From Clostridiales bacterium (GTDB taxonomy: Bacteria; Bacillota_A; Clostridia; Oscillospirales; Oscillospiraceae): a DNA stretch of 5,494 bases. A model generated the notes under the pieces. That model did no database searches. It worked only from the letters and a program-made list of their open reading frames with translations, and was not told the origin of the DNA. The translations under genes and the position numbers were made by a program. The DNA lies in the NCBI GenBank assembly GCA_019417795.1, contig DXUR01000217.1, forward strand, positions 1 through 5,494. Direction: 5' to 3'. Positions 1 through 5,213 of the stretch are shown piece by piece. Every line of letters begins with the position of its first letter. Position 1 is the first letter of the stretch.

Positions 1-21
1 CGCCGGGGCATCGGCTATCAT
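1..21 (-). CDS. Start of a further operon gene (partial, runs off the left edge)
   Basis: Reading the minus strand, an ATG at 21-19 opens a frame coding for MIADAPA before the window ends. A GGAG ribosome site lies 6 bases upstream of it, formed by the last sense codon of the upstream permease gene next to its TAA stop. This placement is typical of translationally coupled genes in one operon. Only seven codons are visible, so no family can be named. By position it would be the fourth gene of the GntR-ABC operon, where a second transporter subunit or an accessory membrane protein would be unsurprising (inference). The call rests only on start codon, ribosome site and spacing. Confidence 0.5.
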
Positions 22-24
22 AGT

Positions 25-849
25 TTACTCCAGATTCAGGTGTTTTTGCAAGAAGTAAACCGTTAAGAAATAGAAAACGGCACAGTAAATAAGTTCCAGA
101 ACGATCAGGAACCACATACCCAGATGCATACCGGCCACAACGGAAACGTTGGGCTCCCAGCCCAGCAGAAGCCGGTGGAACCAGGAATCGTTCACCAGTG
201 CCATGCCGAGGCCGCCCAGAATTTGGAGAGCGATGCCCGTTCCGATATAGAATACCACGCTCAGGAGCCCCTTGTGATTGGGGAAACTGAAGCCGATGGA
301 CATGGCCGAATAAAAGCGCAGACACAGGGCAAAAGAGCCCAGTACGCACAAAAGCAGCAGTTCCACGGCGAAGGCCGCGCCGTTGGCCACCAGATCCAGG
401 TGGTTTATCCGGACTGCGTAGTCCAGCAGATTCAGGAAGCCGTGCCACAGATCACCCACGAAGCGGATATCAAAGGCCATGATGCAGCAGGAGAGACCGA
501 TCACCACAACAGTGGCGGCGAACCAGACGGTAGAGACGATGAGCTTGCTCCAGATCTGCTGGTGGACGCATACCGGAAGGGTCATCATTACGTAGCCCTC
601 GTCCTGCAGGAGATTTTTGTAAAACCGGTTGATCATCAACACAAAAGAGATGATTCCCACGGCGAAGATCCCCACGATGAACAGCATGATGAAGATGGTA
701 CCCAGCGTGCGCAGGAGGGAGCTGTCAGAATTCAGCATACCCCGGCTGGAGAAATTGGCACCCACAGACACCAGCAGCAGGATGCCGAACAGGGGCAGCA
801 TGATCCGGCCGGTGGCCCGGAACTCATGCTTCAACAACTTCCTCAGCAT
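25..849 (-). CDS. ABC-2-like transporter permease (six-helix membrane protein)
   Basis: A 274-residue integral membrane protein, likely the membrane half of an exporter powered by the ATPase encoded just upstream. Hydrophobic segments fall at about residues 16-33, 47-73, 102-125, 155-178, 194-218 and 240-267, giving six helices, as usual for ABC-2-type permeases. Between helices 2 and 3 the loop reads RFYKNLLQDEGYVMMTLPV followed by HQQIWSKL. A cytoplasmic loop with a Y-x-M/F-TLPV-x-x-x-Q-x-x-x-SK pattern is common in clostridial permeases that accompany GntR/YtrA regulators (family knowledge from memory). The start at 849 overlaps the ATPase stop by 7 bp and has a GGGAGG ribosome site 7 bases upstream, so translation is probably coupled. 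The substrate cannot be read from the sequence; antimicrobial peptides, lipids or cell-envelope compounds are plausible for this class. The gene looks intact. Confidence 0.85.
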   Translation of the reverse strand: MLRKLLKHEFRATGRIMLPLFGILLLVSVGANFSSRGMLNSDSSLLRTLGTIFIMLFIVGIFAVGIISFVLMINRFYKNLLQDEGYVMMTLPVCVHQQIWSKLIVSTVWFAATVVVIGLSCCIMAFDIRFVGDLWHGFLNLLDYAVRINHLDLVANGAAFAVELLLLCVLGSFALCLRFYSAMSIGFSFPNHKGLLSVVFYIGTGIALQILGGLGMALVNDSWFHRLLLGWEPNVSVVAGMHLGMWFLIVLELIYCAVFYFLTVYFLQKHLNLE

Positions 850-1538
850 TTGAACACCTCCCGGAACAGCGCGTCCACGCTCATGCCCTTTTCCTCCCGA
901 ATCTGATCCACGGAGGACTGCAGCACCAGATGCCCCCGGTCGATGAACACCACCTCATCCAGTACCTTTTCCACGTCGGCAATGAGGTGGGTGGAAATGA
1001 CCACGGCGGCGTCGGGATTATAATTGGAAATAATGGTGGAGAGAATATAATCCCGTGTGGCGGGGTCCACGCCGCCGATGGGCTCGTCCAGCAGATACAG
1101 CCGGGCGGCCCGGCTCATGACCATAATGAGCTGAACCTTTTCCCGGGTGCCCTTGCTCATCTGCTTGATCCGCTGCTTGGGCTGGATGTTCAGATGGTGA
1201 AGCATCTCCTCCGCAGCCTGACGGCGGAAGTCCGGGTAGAAATCCTCGTAAAAATCCATGAGCTGACCGGCGCTCATCCAGGTGGGGATGGCGGTGCGCT
1301 CCGGCAGATAGCTGACCATGGCGTGGGTCTCCCGGCCGGGGGTCCTACCGTCGATCAAAATTTCCCCGCTGCTGGGGGTCAGCAGGCCATTGGCCAGCTT
1401 GATGAGGGTGGTCTTGCCGCTGCCGTTGGGACCTAAAAGGCCCACGATCCGGCCCGGCTCAATGGCAAAGCTGACGCCATCCAGCGCCGGAACTTTGCCG
1501 TAGCTCTTGGAGAGCTGGTTACATTCTAAAATCGGCAT
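843..1538 (-). CDS. ABC transporter ATP-binding protein (YtrB/BcrA-like)
   Basis: A 231-residue cytoplasmic ATPase expected to drive the six-helix permease encoded next. The Walker A motif GPNGSGKT is at residues 36-43, Walker B LYLLDEP at 147-153 with catalytic Glu152, the D-loop GGVDP at 155-159, and the H-loop STH at 182-184. The signature motif is MSKGTREK (127-134) rather than LSGGQ, and the Q-loop position reads YLPE (77-80). Both variants are typical of the drug- and peptide-exporter branch of ABC-2 ATPases. The frame is open back to an ATG at 1595, but the ATG at 1538 is chosen: it has AGGAG 7 bases upstream, the protein then begins with the expected MPILECNQLSKSYG strand, and the extra 19 residues are just the regulator's 3' end read in another frame. 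It starts 4 bp after the regulator's stop and ends overlapping the permease start. Confidence 0.93.
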   Translation of the reverse strand: MPILECNQLSKSYGKVPALDGVSFAIEPGRIVGLLGPNGSGKTTLIKLANGLLTPSSGEILIDGRTPGRETHAMVSYLPERTAIPTWMSAGQLMDFYEDFYPDFRRQAAEEMLHHLNIQPKQRIKQMSKGTREKVQLIMVMSRAARLYLLDEPIGGVDPATRDYILSTIISNYNPDAAVVISTHLIADVEKVLDEVVFIDRGHLVLQSSVDQIREEKGMSVDALFREVFKC

Positions 1539-1542
1539 ATGT

Positions 1543-1908
1543 TCACTCCTTTTCCGACTCCTGCCGCAGCAGCGACAGCAAGTCTTCCTTTTCAAATCCC
1601 AGACGCTCCATATCGGTCAGAAAGGACCGCACCCGGTCCGCCGCCAGTGCATGGCGGGCCTCCATAATGGCCGTCTGATCCTCCGTTACATAGCGGCCGG
1701 AGGTCCGCTGGCTGTACACCAGTCCGTCCCGCTCCAGTTCCGTCAAGGCCCGCTGCATGGTGTTGGGGTTGACGCCCGCCTCCATAGCCAGATCCCGCAC
1801 GGAGGGCAGCCGCTCTCCCGGCGAGAACGCACCGGAGACGATGCCGGCCCGGATCTGCCCGATGAGCTGGGCGTAGATCGGGGCATCATTGGAAAACTGC
1901 CAGTTCAT
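1543..1908 (-). CDS. GntR-family transcriptional regulator, YtrA subfamily
   Basis: A 121-residue DNA-binding protein, probably a dimeric repressor of its own operon. Residues 10-75 form the GntR winged helix-turn-helix: PIYAQLIGQIRAGIVSGAF, then the diagnostic GERLPSVRDLA (31-41), the recognition helix region GVNPNTMQRALTELERDG (45-62) and a wing ending TSGRYVT. The remaining ~45 residues form a short helical tail, as in the YtrA subfamily, with no room for the larger effector domains of FadR, HutC or MocR types. The ATG at 1908 is preceded by an AGGAGGT ribosome site. The regulator heads an operon with an ABC ATPase and permease, the standard YtrA setting, in which the repressor controls exporter genes often induced by cell-wall or membrane-active compounds (family knowledge). 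A long inverted repeat over its promoter (1922-1955) is the likely binding site. Confidence 0.93.
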   Translation of the reverse strand: MNWQFSNDAPIYAQLIGQIRAGIVSGAFSPGERLPSVRDLAMEAGVNPNTMQRALTELERDGLVYSQRTSGRYVTEDQTAIMEARHALAADRVRSFLTDMERLGFEKEDLLSLLRQESEKE

Positions 1909-1921
1909 GAGCCACCTCCTC

Positions 1922-1955
1922 GTGTTATTGTGTTAAGCAACTAATACAATAACAC
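1922..1955. promoter_or_regulatory. Inverted-repeat operator, probable binding site of the GntR regulator
   Basis: Two 14-base arms, GTGTTATTGTGTTA at 1922-1935 and TAATACAATAACAC at 1942-1955, are separated by 6 bases and pair at 13 of 14 positions; the outer 10 bp are perfect. The dyad covers the -10 box and probable start site of the regulator's own promoter and stops a few bases short of its ribosome site. A dimeric GntR protein bound here would block transcription of the whole ABC operon. The family and position are seen directly; the repressor-site pairing is inferred. Confidence 0.75.
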
Positions 1956-1973
1956 AAAATGGGGAATTGTCAA
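1946..1973 (-). promoter_or_regulatory. Promoter of the GntR-ABC operon
   Basis: On the minus strand a perfect -35 TTGACA (1973-1968) is followed after 16 bases by TATTGT (1951-1946), a 4/6 match to the sigma-A -10 box. Upstream of the -35, two A5 tracts (opposite 1998-2002 and 1989-1993) sit where an UP element would lie. Transcription would begin near 1939, leaving a leader of about 30 bases before the ATG at 1908. The -10 box lies wholly inside the distal arm of the inverted repeat, so binding there and RNA polymerase should exclude each other. Confidence 0.7.
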
Positions 1974-2033
1974 GAGGGCAGATTTGAATTTTTGAAATTT
2001 TTGCGGAAAACCATGTTTCTGATGACACAGGTT

Positions 2034-2052
2034 CCGCTTGTCCCACAGGCGG
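2034..2052. promoter_or_regulatory. Imperfect dyad overlapping the -35 box of the DUF4340 promoter
   Basis: CCGCTTGT (2034-2041) and ACAGGCGG (2045-2052) are inverted copies with one T/G mismatch and a CCC spacer. The dyad encloses the -35 hexamer TTGTCC at 2038-2043. A regulator bound here would compete with RNA polymerase or contact it. Which protein binds, if any, cannot be told. The arms differ from the operator at 1922-1955, so the local GntR protein is not the obvious candidate. A short dyad can also occur by chance. Confidence 0.35.
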
Positions 2053-2066
2053 ATGCGTGGTATAAT
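2038..2066 (+). promoter_or_regulatory. Promoter of the DUF4340-two-component operon
   Basis: TTGTCC (2038-2043, 4/6 to the -35 consensus) and a perfect TATAAT (2061-2066) are separated by 17 bases, an ideal sigma-A arrangement. Transcription should start near 2073, giving a leader of about 55 bases. The leader holds only a weak 5-bp stem (CGCCG at 2089-2093, CGGCG at 2099-2103) and then the AAGGAGG ribosome site at 2116-2122, 5 bases before the ATG at 2128. The next two genes have no comparable promoter, so this one probably serves all three. Confidence 0.7.
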
Positions 2067-2127
2067 ATTCTGTCACAATGTGGAATTTCGCCGAAAACCG
2101 GCGTGATACAACAATAAGGAGGCTTTC

Positions 2128-3168
2128 ATGAGCTGGAAAGAAAAACGATTGATCACGATTCTGAGCATCATTCTGGCGGTGCTGTGCGCTGCGGTGCTCG
2201 TCGTGTTGAGCATCCGCTACCGGGCGGCCCAGGCTGCCAAGGATCAGAACACCGTTTCCCCGTCGGACATCGCGGAGGCAGCCCAGAGTGAATATGTGGC
2301 CCTGTCTTACAGCAATGGCTCCACAACGCTGTCCTTCTCCCTGAATGAGAACGGCGTCTGGACCTGGGACAGTGAGCCGGACTTCCCGCTGGACGATACC
2401 AACGTCAAGTCCATTCTGACGATTTTGGAGACCCTCAAGCCCCAGCAGACCTTGGATATGCCGGAGGACCTGTCGGTGTACGGATTGGATGCCCCGGATG
2501 TGAGCCTGACGGCCACAGCTCCGGATGACGCGGTGCTGACCGTTACCTTGGGGAATGCCACCACCGATGGAACCAGCTATTACGCGACTATCAACAGCGA
2601 CCCGGACCACGTTTTTATTCTGGCGGGAACGCTGCGTCAGGCCATGCAGACGCCCATCTACCAGATGTGCCGCCTGCCGGAGCTGCCGGAATTGACGGAG
2701 AGCACCATCACGTCCATCCAGTTGCAGGGACCGTTGGTGGAGCAGGTGGATCTGGAAGGGAACAGTACTCAGGTCCGGAATTCCACTGTGCTCACTGCCA
2801 CCCATGCGGAGGATGACAGCACCGCCGTTTCCTGGCGTTCCGGCGGGGCCAACATTACCGATGCCCCGTCCCTGCGGGCGCTGCTGGAGGATCTGGCGGC
2901 TTTGAAAGTGGCGGAATGTGTGGACTTCCGTCCCTCTGATGACGCGGTGACCTTCTGCGGTTTTCAGGACCCTGTGACGCTGACGGTGCATTATCAGACC
3001 GCCACCGGCATTGAGGGCATTTTTGAAATGAACGTCGGAACTCAGAATATGGGCGGCACCGGCCGCTACGTCCGCTTCGGGGACGAGCCGGCCATCTACC
3101 TCATGGAGCTGGAGCTGCTGGACCCCATGATGCGGCTGGCCTATCAGGGAATGGAGGAAGCGTCCTGA
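2128..3168 (+). CDS. Membrane-anchored DUF4340 domain protein
   Basis: A 346-residue protein with a short basic N-terminus (MSWKEKR), one hydrophobic helix at about 8-29 and a large domain after it that should lie outside the membrane. There is no lipobox or evident cleavage site, so it is probably an anchored protein. Residues ~56-172 match the DUF4340 pattern as I know it: a hydrophobic strand, a W-x-W segment (VWTW, 77-80), a helix with NVKSILTILETLKPQQ (92-107), LSVYGLDAP (115-123), then LTVTLGN and a YYATINSD...VFIL strand pair. Residues ~194-337 repeat the same order of elements, suggesting an internal duplication. DUF4340 has no established biochemical role. Relatives often sit with GldA/GldG-like ABC-2 exporter genes in Clostridia and other phyla, so a role in envelope export is conceivable (inference). 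Here it leads a two-component operon and ends 15 bp before the response regulator. Codon use looks like its neighbours'. Confidence 0.85.
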   Translation: MSWKEKRLITILSIILAVLCAAVLVVLSIRYRAAQAAKDQNTVSPSDIAEAAQSEYVALSYSNGSTTLSFSLNENGVWTWDSEPDFPLDDTNVKSILTILETLKPQQTLDMPEDLSVYGLDAPDVSLTATAPDDAVLTVTLGNATTDGTSYYATINSDPDHVFILAGTLRQAMQTPIYQMCRLPELPELTESTITSIQLQGPLVEQVDLEGNSTQVRNSTVLTATHAEDDSTAVSWRSGGANITDAPSLRALLEDLAALKVAECVDFRPSDDAVTFCGFQDPVTLTVHYQTATGIEGIFEMNVGTQNMGGTGRYVRFGDEPAIYLMELELLDPMMRLAYQGMEEAS

Positions 3169-3183
3169 CGGGAGGGAAGAACG

Positions 3184-3861
3184 ATGCGTGTTCTCATAGT
3201 GGAGGATGAGGTCCGTCTGGCGGAGACCCTCCGGGACCTGCTGGAGCTGGAGCGCTATACCGCGGACATCTGTCATGACGGGGAAAGCGGTTTGGATAAC
3301 GCTTTGTCCGACATCTATGATCTGGTGATTTTAGATGTGATGCTGCCGAAGAAGGACGGATTTTCCGTCCTGCGGGCGCTGCGGCAGGCGGGGAAAACCG
3401 TCCCAGTGCTGATGCTCTCGGCCCGTTCGGAGCTTGCGGACCGGGTGGAGGGGCTGGACTGCGGTGCGGACTACTACCTCACCAAGCCCTTTGAACCCAA
3501 GGAACTGCTGGCTTGCGTCCGGATGCTGACCCGGCGTCAGCCGGAGCAGCGGGCCTCTCAGAATCTGGAATACGGCGATCTGCGGCTGGAAACGGATACC
3601 TTTCAGCTTAGCTGCGGAGAGCGGTCTGTCCGGCTCAGCCGGAAGGAATTTGATATGCTGGAGCTGCTGATGCGGAGCCGGGAAATGGTCCTCACCAAGG
3701 AGAATCTGATCCTCAAGCTGTGGGGGTATGAATCCGATGCCGAGGACAACAATGTGGAGGTCTACATTTCCTTTTTGAGGAAAAAGCTGGACTACCTCCA
3801 CTCGAAGGTAAAGATCCGTACCATCCGCATGGTGGGCTACCGGTTGGAGCAGGAAACCTGA
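3184..3861 (+). CDS. OmpR/PhoB-family response regulator
   Basis: A 225-residue transcription factor, normal length for the family. The receiver domain (1-118) has every expected active-site residue: acidic pair Glu7-Asp8, phosphoacceptor Asp51 in LVILDVMLP, Ser79 in LMLSAR and Lys101 in LTKPF. The C-terminal winged helix (about 128-222) shows the typical order LSRKEFDMLELLM (151-163), LTKENLILKLWG (170-181), recognition helix NNVEVYISFLRKKL (189-202) and the wing TIRMVGYRL (213-221). It should be phosphorylated by the kinase encoded next and then bind direct-repeat DNA as a head-to-tail dimer, as known for PhoB-like proteins. The start has GGAGG 8 bases upstream. It follows the DUF4340 gene by 15 bp but is separated from the kinase by an unusual 67-bp repeat-bearing gap. 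Its targets are unknown; its own operon and the divergent ABC operon are candidates. Confidence 0.96.
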   Translation: MRVLIVEDEVRLAETLRDLLELERYTADICHDGESGLDNALSDIYDLVILDVMLPKKDGFSVLRALRQAGKTVPVLMLSARSELADRVEGLDCGADYYLTKPFEPKELLACVRMLTRRQPEQRASQNLEYGDLRLETDTFQLSCGERSVRLSRKEFDMLELLMRSREMVLTKENLILKLWGYESDAEDNNVEVYISFLRKKLDYLHSKVKIRTIRMVGYRLEQET

Positions 3862-3862
3862 C

Positions 3863-3912
3863 TATTCGACTTTTCCACAGCTTTTTCAACATTTTCCACA
3901 GACTTTTCGACA
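3863..3912 (+). repeat. Tandem TTTTCNACA motif array (21-bp unit twice) between regulator and kinase genes
   Basis: TTTTCCACA occurs at 3871-3879 and 3892-3900, TTTTCAACA at 3883-3891, TTTTCGACA at 3904-3912, and a weaker TATTCGACT at 3863-3871. The motifs alternate so that 3871-3891 and 3892-3912 are a direct repeat of 21 bp with 18 identities, about two helical turns. All copies point the same way. The array starts right after the regulator's stop codon and ends just before the kinase's GGGGAGG ribosome site (3914-3920). TTTTCCACA is one base from the DnaA-box consensus TTATCCACA, and same-direction repeats spaced 9-12 bp also suit an OmpR-type protein. Neither reading is proven. Confidence 0.7.
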
Positions 3913-3928
3913 AGGGGAGGCACTTGTC

Positions 3929-5152
3929 ATGATCCGGAAACTGCGCTGGAAATTCGTGGCGGTGTGCATGGGGCTGGTGGCCCTGGTGCTCTCGGCGGTG
4001 TTCGGCGCCGCCTATCACGCCGTCCGGCAGAATATTGAGGACCTCAGCCGCCAAATGCTGTATCAGGTCTTGCGGGAGGACAGCGGCCGGGGCGCTGTGC
4101 CCAACCCCACCATTGAGATCGGCGGGGACCGGGTGCTGCTGCCTTATTTCACAGTGAATATCTGGGGGGATACCGCCTATATCACCGGCGGTACCTATGC
4201 CGATTTGGAGAATACCGATACCCTGCGGGACATTCTCAGCCAATGCCTGGAGCAGGAAGCGGCGGAGGGGACGGTCAACGAGTACCATCTCCGCTACCTC
4301 TCCATGGACAACGGCCTTTACCGGAAACTGGCCTTTGTGGATATGTCCATGGAGCAGGCGGTGCTGCGGCGGCTGGTCCGTTCCTACCTGCTGATCGCAC
4401 TGGGAGCTATGCTGGTGCTGCTGGGCATTGCGGCAGCGGCATCCCGCTGGGTCACCCGGCCGGTGGAGAAGGCATGGAAGCAGCAGCGGCAGTTTTTGTC
4501 GGATGCCTCCCACGAGCTGAAGACGCCGCTGACGGTGATCCTCTCCAACGCGGAGCTGCTGGAGGGGGCAGGTCTTGCGGAAAAGCCTGCCCGGTGGAGC
4601 GGCAACATCCATACCGAGGCGGAGCAGATGCGCACTCTGGTGGAGCAGATGCTGACCTTGGCCCGGGCGGACAATGGCGTCCGGCCTGCCGCCATGGAGC
4701 CGCTGAACCTCTCCGATGTGGCCACGGACTGCGTGCTGGCCTTTGAGCCGGTGGCCTTTGAGGCGGGAAAACCTTTGGAGGAGCGGATCGCGGCGGACAT
4801 TACCGTGGTGGGGGACGCTGACCGCCTGCGGCGGCTGATCTCCATTCTGCTGGACAATGCCATGAAATACGGCGCGGAGGGCGGCCATATCACCTTGACG
4901 CTGGAAAAGATGGACCGGCAGGCCCGGCTCACCGTTTCCAATCCCGGTGACCCCATTCCGCCGGAGCATCTGGCCCATCTGTTTGAGCGGTTCTACCGCG
5001 CGGACGCCTCCCGTGGGGAAAAATCCGGGTTTGGATTGGGGCTGGCCATTGCGGACACCATCGCCCGGGAACATAAGGGCGCACTGAAGGCGGAGAGCGA
5101 TGCGGCGTCCACCCGCTTTATCTTCACTATGCCATTGAAAAAACAAGCGTAA
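3929..5152 (+). CDS. Sensor histidine kinase (HisKA + HATPase_c), partner of the upstream response regulator
   Basis: A 407-residue membrane kinase. Helix 1 is at about residues 8-28 and helix 2 at 153-174, framing a ~120-residue extracytoplasmic sensor segment that I do not recognise. The H-box SDASHELKTPL carries the phosphoacceptor His195. The ATP-binding domain has the N-box LDNAMKYG (Asn310), G1 box NPGDPIP (338-344), F box LFERFYRAD (351-359) and G2 box GFGLGLAIA (367-375). Everything needed for autophosphorylation is present. Only about 20 residues separate helix 2 from the H-box, starting TRPVEKAW, so there is no full HAMP domain. The ATG at 3929 has GGGGAGG 8 bases upstream. The phosphoryl group should go to Asp51 of the adjacent regulator. 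The signal is unknown; the membrane-anchored DUF4340 protein from the same operon could be a sensor partner or a target (inference). Confidence 0.96.
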   Translation: MIRKLRWKFVAVCMGLVALVLSAVFGAAYHAVRQNIEDLSRQMLYQVLREDSGRGAVPNPTIEIGGDRVLLPYFTVNIWGDTAYITGGTYADLENTDTLRDILSQCLEQEAAEGTVNEYHLRYLSMDNGLYRKLAFVDMSMEQAVLRRLVRSYLLIALGAMLVLLGIAAAASRWVTRPVEKAWKQQRQFLSDASHELKTPLTVILSNAELLEGAGLAEKPARWSGNIHTEAEQMRTLVEQMLTLARADNGVRPAAMEPLNLSDVATDCVLAFEPVAFEAGKPLEERIAADITVVGDADRLRRLISILLDNAMKYGAEGGHITLTLEKMDRQARLTVSNPGDPIPPEHLAHLFERFYRADASRGEKSGFGLGLAIADTIAREHKGALKAESDAASTRFIFTMPLKKQA

Positions 5153-5161
5153 AAAGAATGA

Positions 5162-5196
5162 AAAAGCGGAACGGAGAAGCTCTCCGTTCCGCTTTT
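5162..5196. terminator. Bidirectional intrinsic terminator between convergent genes
   Basis: AAAAGCGGAACGGAGA (5162-5177) and TCTCCGTTCCGCTTTT (5181-5196) are perfect inverted copies, a 16-bp stem around a 3-base AGC loop. On the plus strand the GC-rich stem ends in TTTTGTT. On the minus strand it ends in five Ts, the complement of 5161-5165. It lies 9 bp after the kinase stop and 17 bp after the thioesterase stop, so it can end both transcripts. The U-run is shorter on the kinase side than on the opposite strand. Confidence 0.92.
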
Positions 5197-5213
5197 GTTA
5201 GTTGCTTCGGGTT

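Noticed and set aside
124..906. A 260-codon open frame on the plus strand opposite the permease
   Set aside because: The product is His/Gln/Glu-rich, with no ribosome site. The minus strand encodes a clear six-helix permease with correct start and coupling.
969..1156. Non-canonical ABC signature (MSKGTREK rather than LSGGQ) as a sign of a dead ATPase
   Set aside because: Walker A, Walker B glutamate, D-loop and H-loop histidine are intact, and this signature variant is normal in the YtrB/BcrA-type exporter branch.
1539..1595. A 19-codon N-terminal extension of the ABC ATPase from an ATG at 1595
   Set aside because: The extension (Cys/Arg-rich) lies inside the regulator gene, has no homology to ABC ATPases, and the ATG at 1538 has a strong ribosome site with ideal spacing.
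2081..2127. Leader hairpin (CGCCG/CGGCG) upstream of the DUF4340 gene as a riboswitch or attenuator
   Set aside because: The leader is only about 55 bases, the stem is 5 bp, and no T-run or competing structure follows.
1933..3276. A 447-codon open frame on the minus strand opposite the DUF4340 gene
   Set aside because: Its translation is rich in His, Gln, Arg and Gly with no hydrophobic pattern or domain, has no ribosome site, and runs through both the promoter region and the response regulator start. It is the shadow of a GC-rich gene.
3871..3912. TTTTCNACA array as a replication origin
   Set aside because: There are no dnaA, dnaN or rep genes nearby, no AT-rich unwinding region, and the array lies inside an operon. 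A secondary DnaA-binding site remains possible, an origin does not look likely.
3713..5146. A 477-codon open frame on the minus strand opposite the histidine kinase
   Set aside because: The composition is low-complexity-like (HRQGP-rich), no family is recognisable, and the plus-strand kinase is complete with all its motifs. Lack of stops follows from the GC-rich codon pattern.
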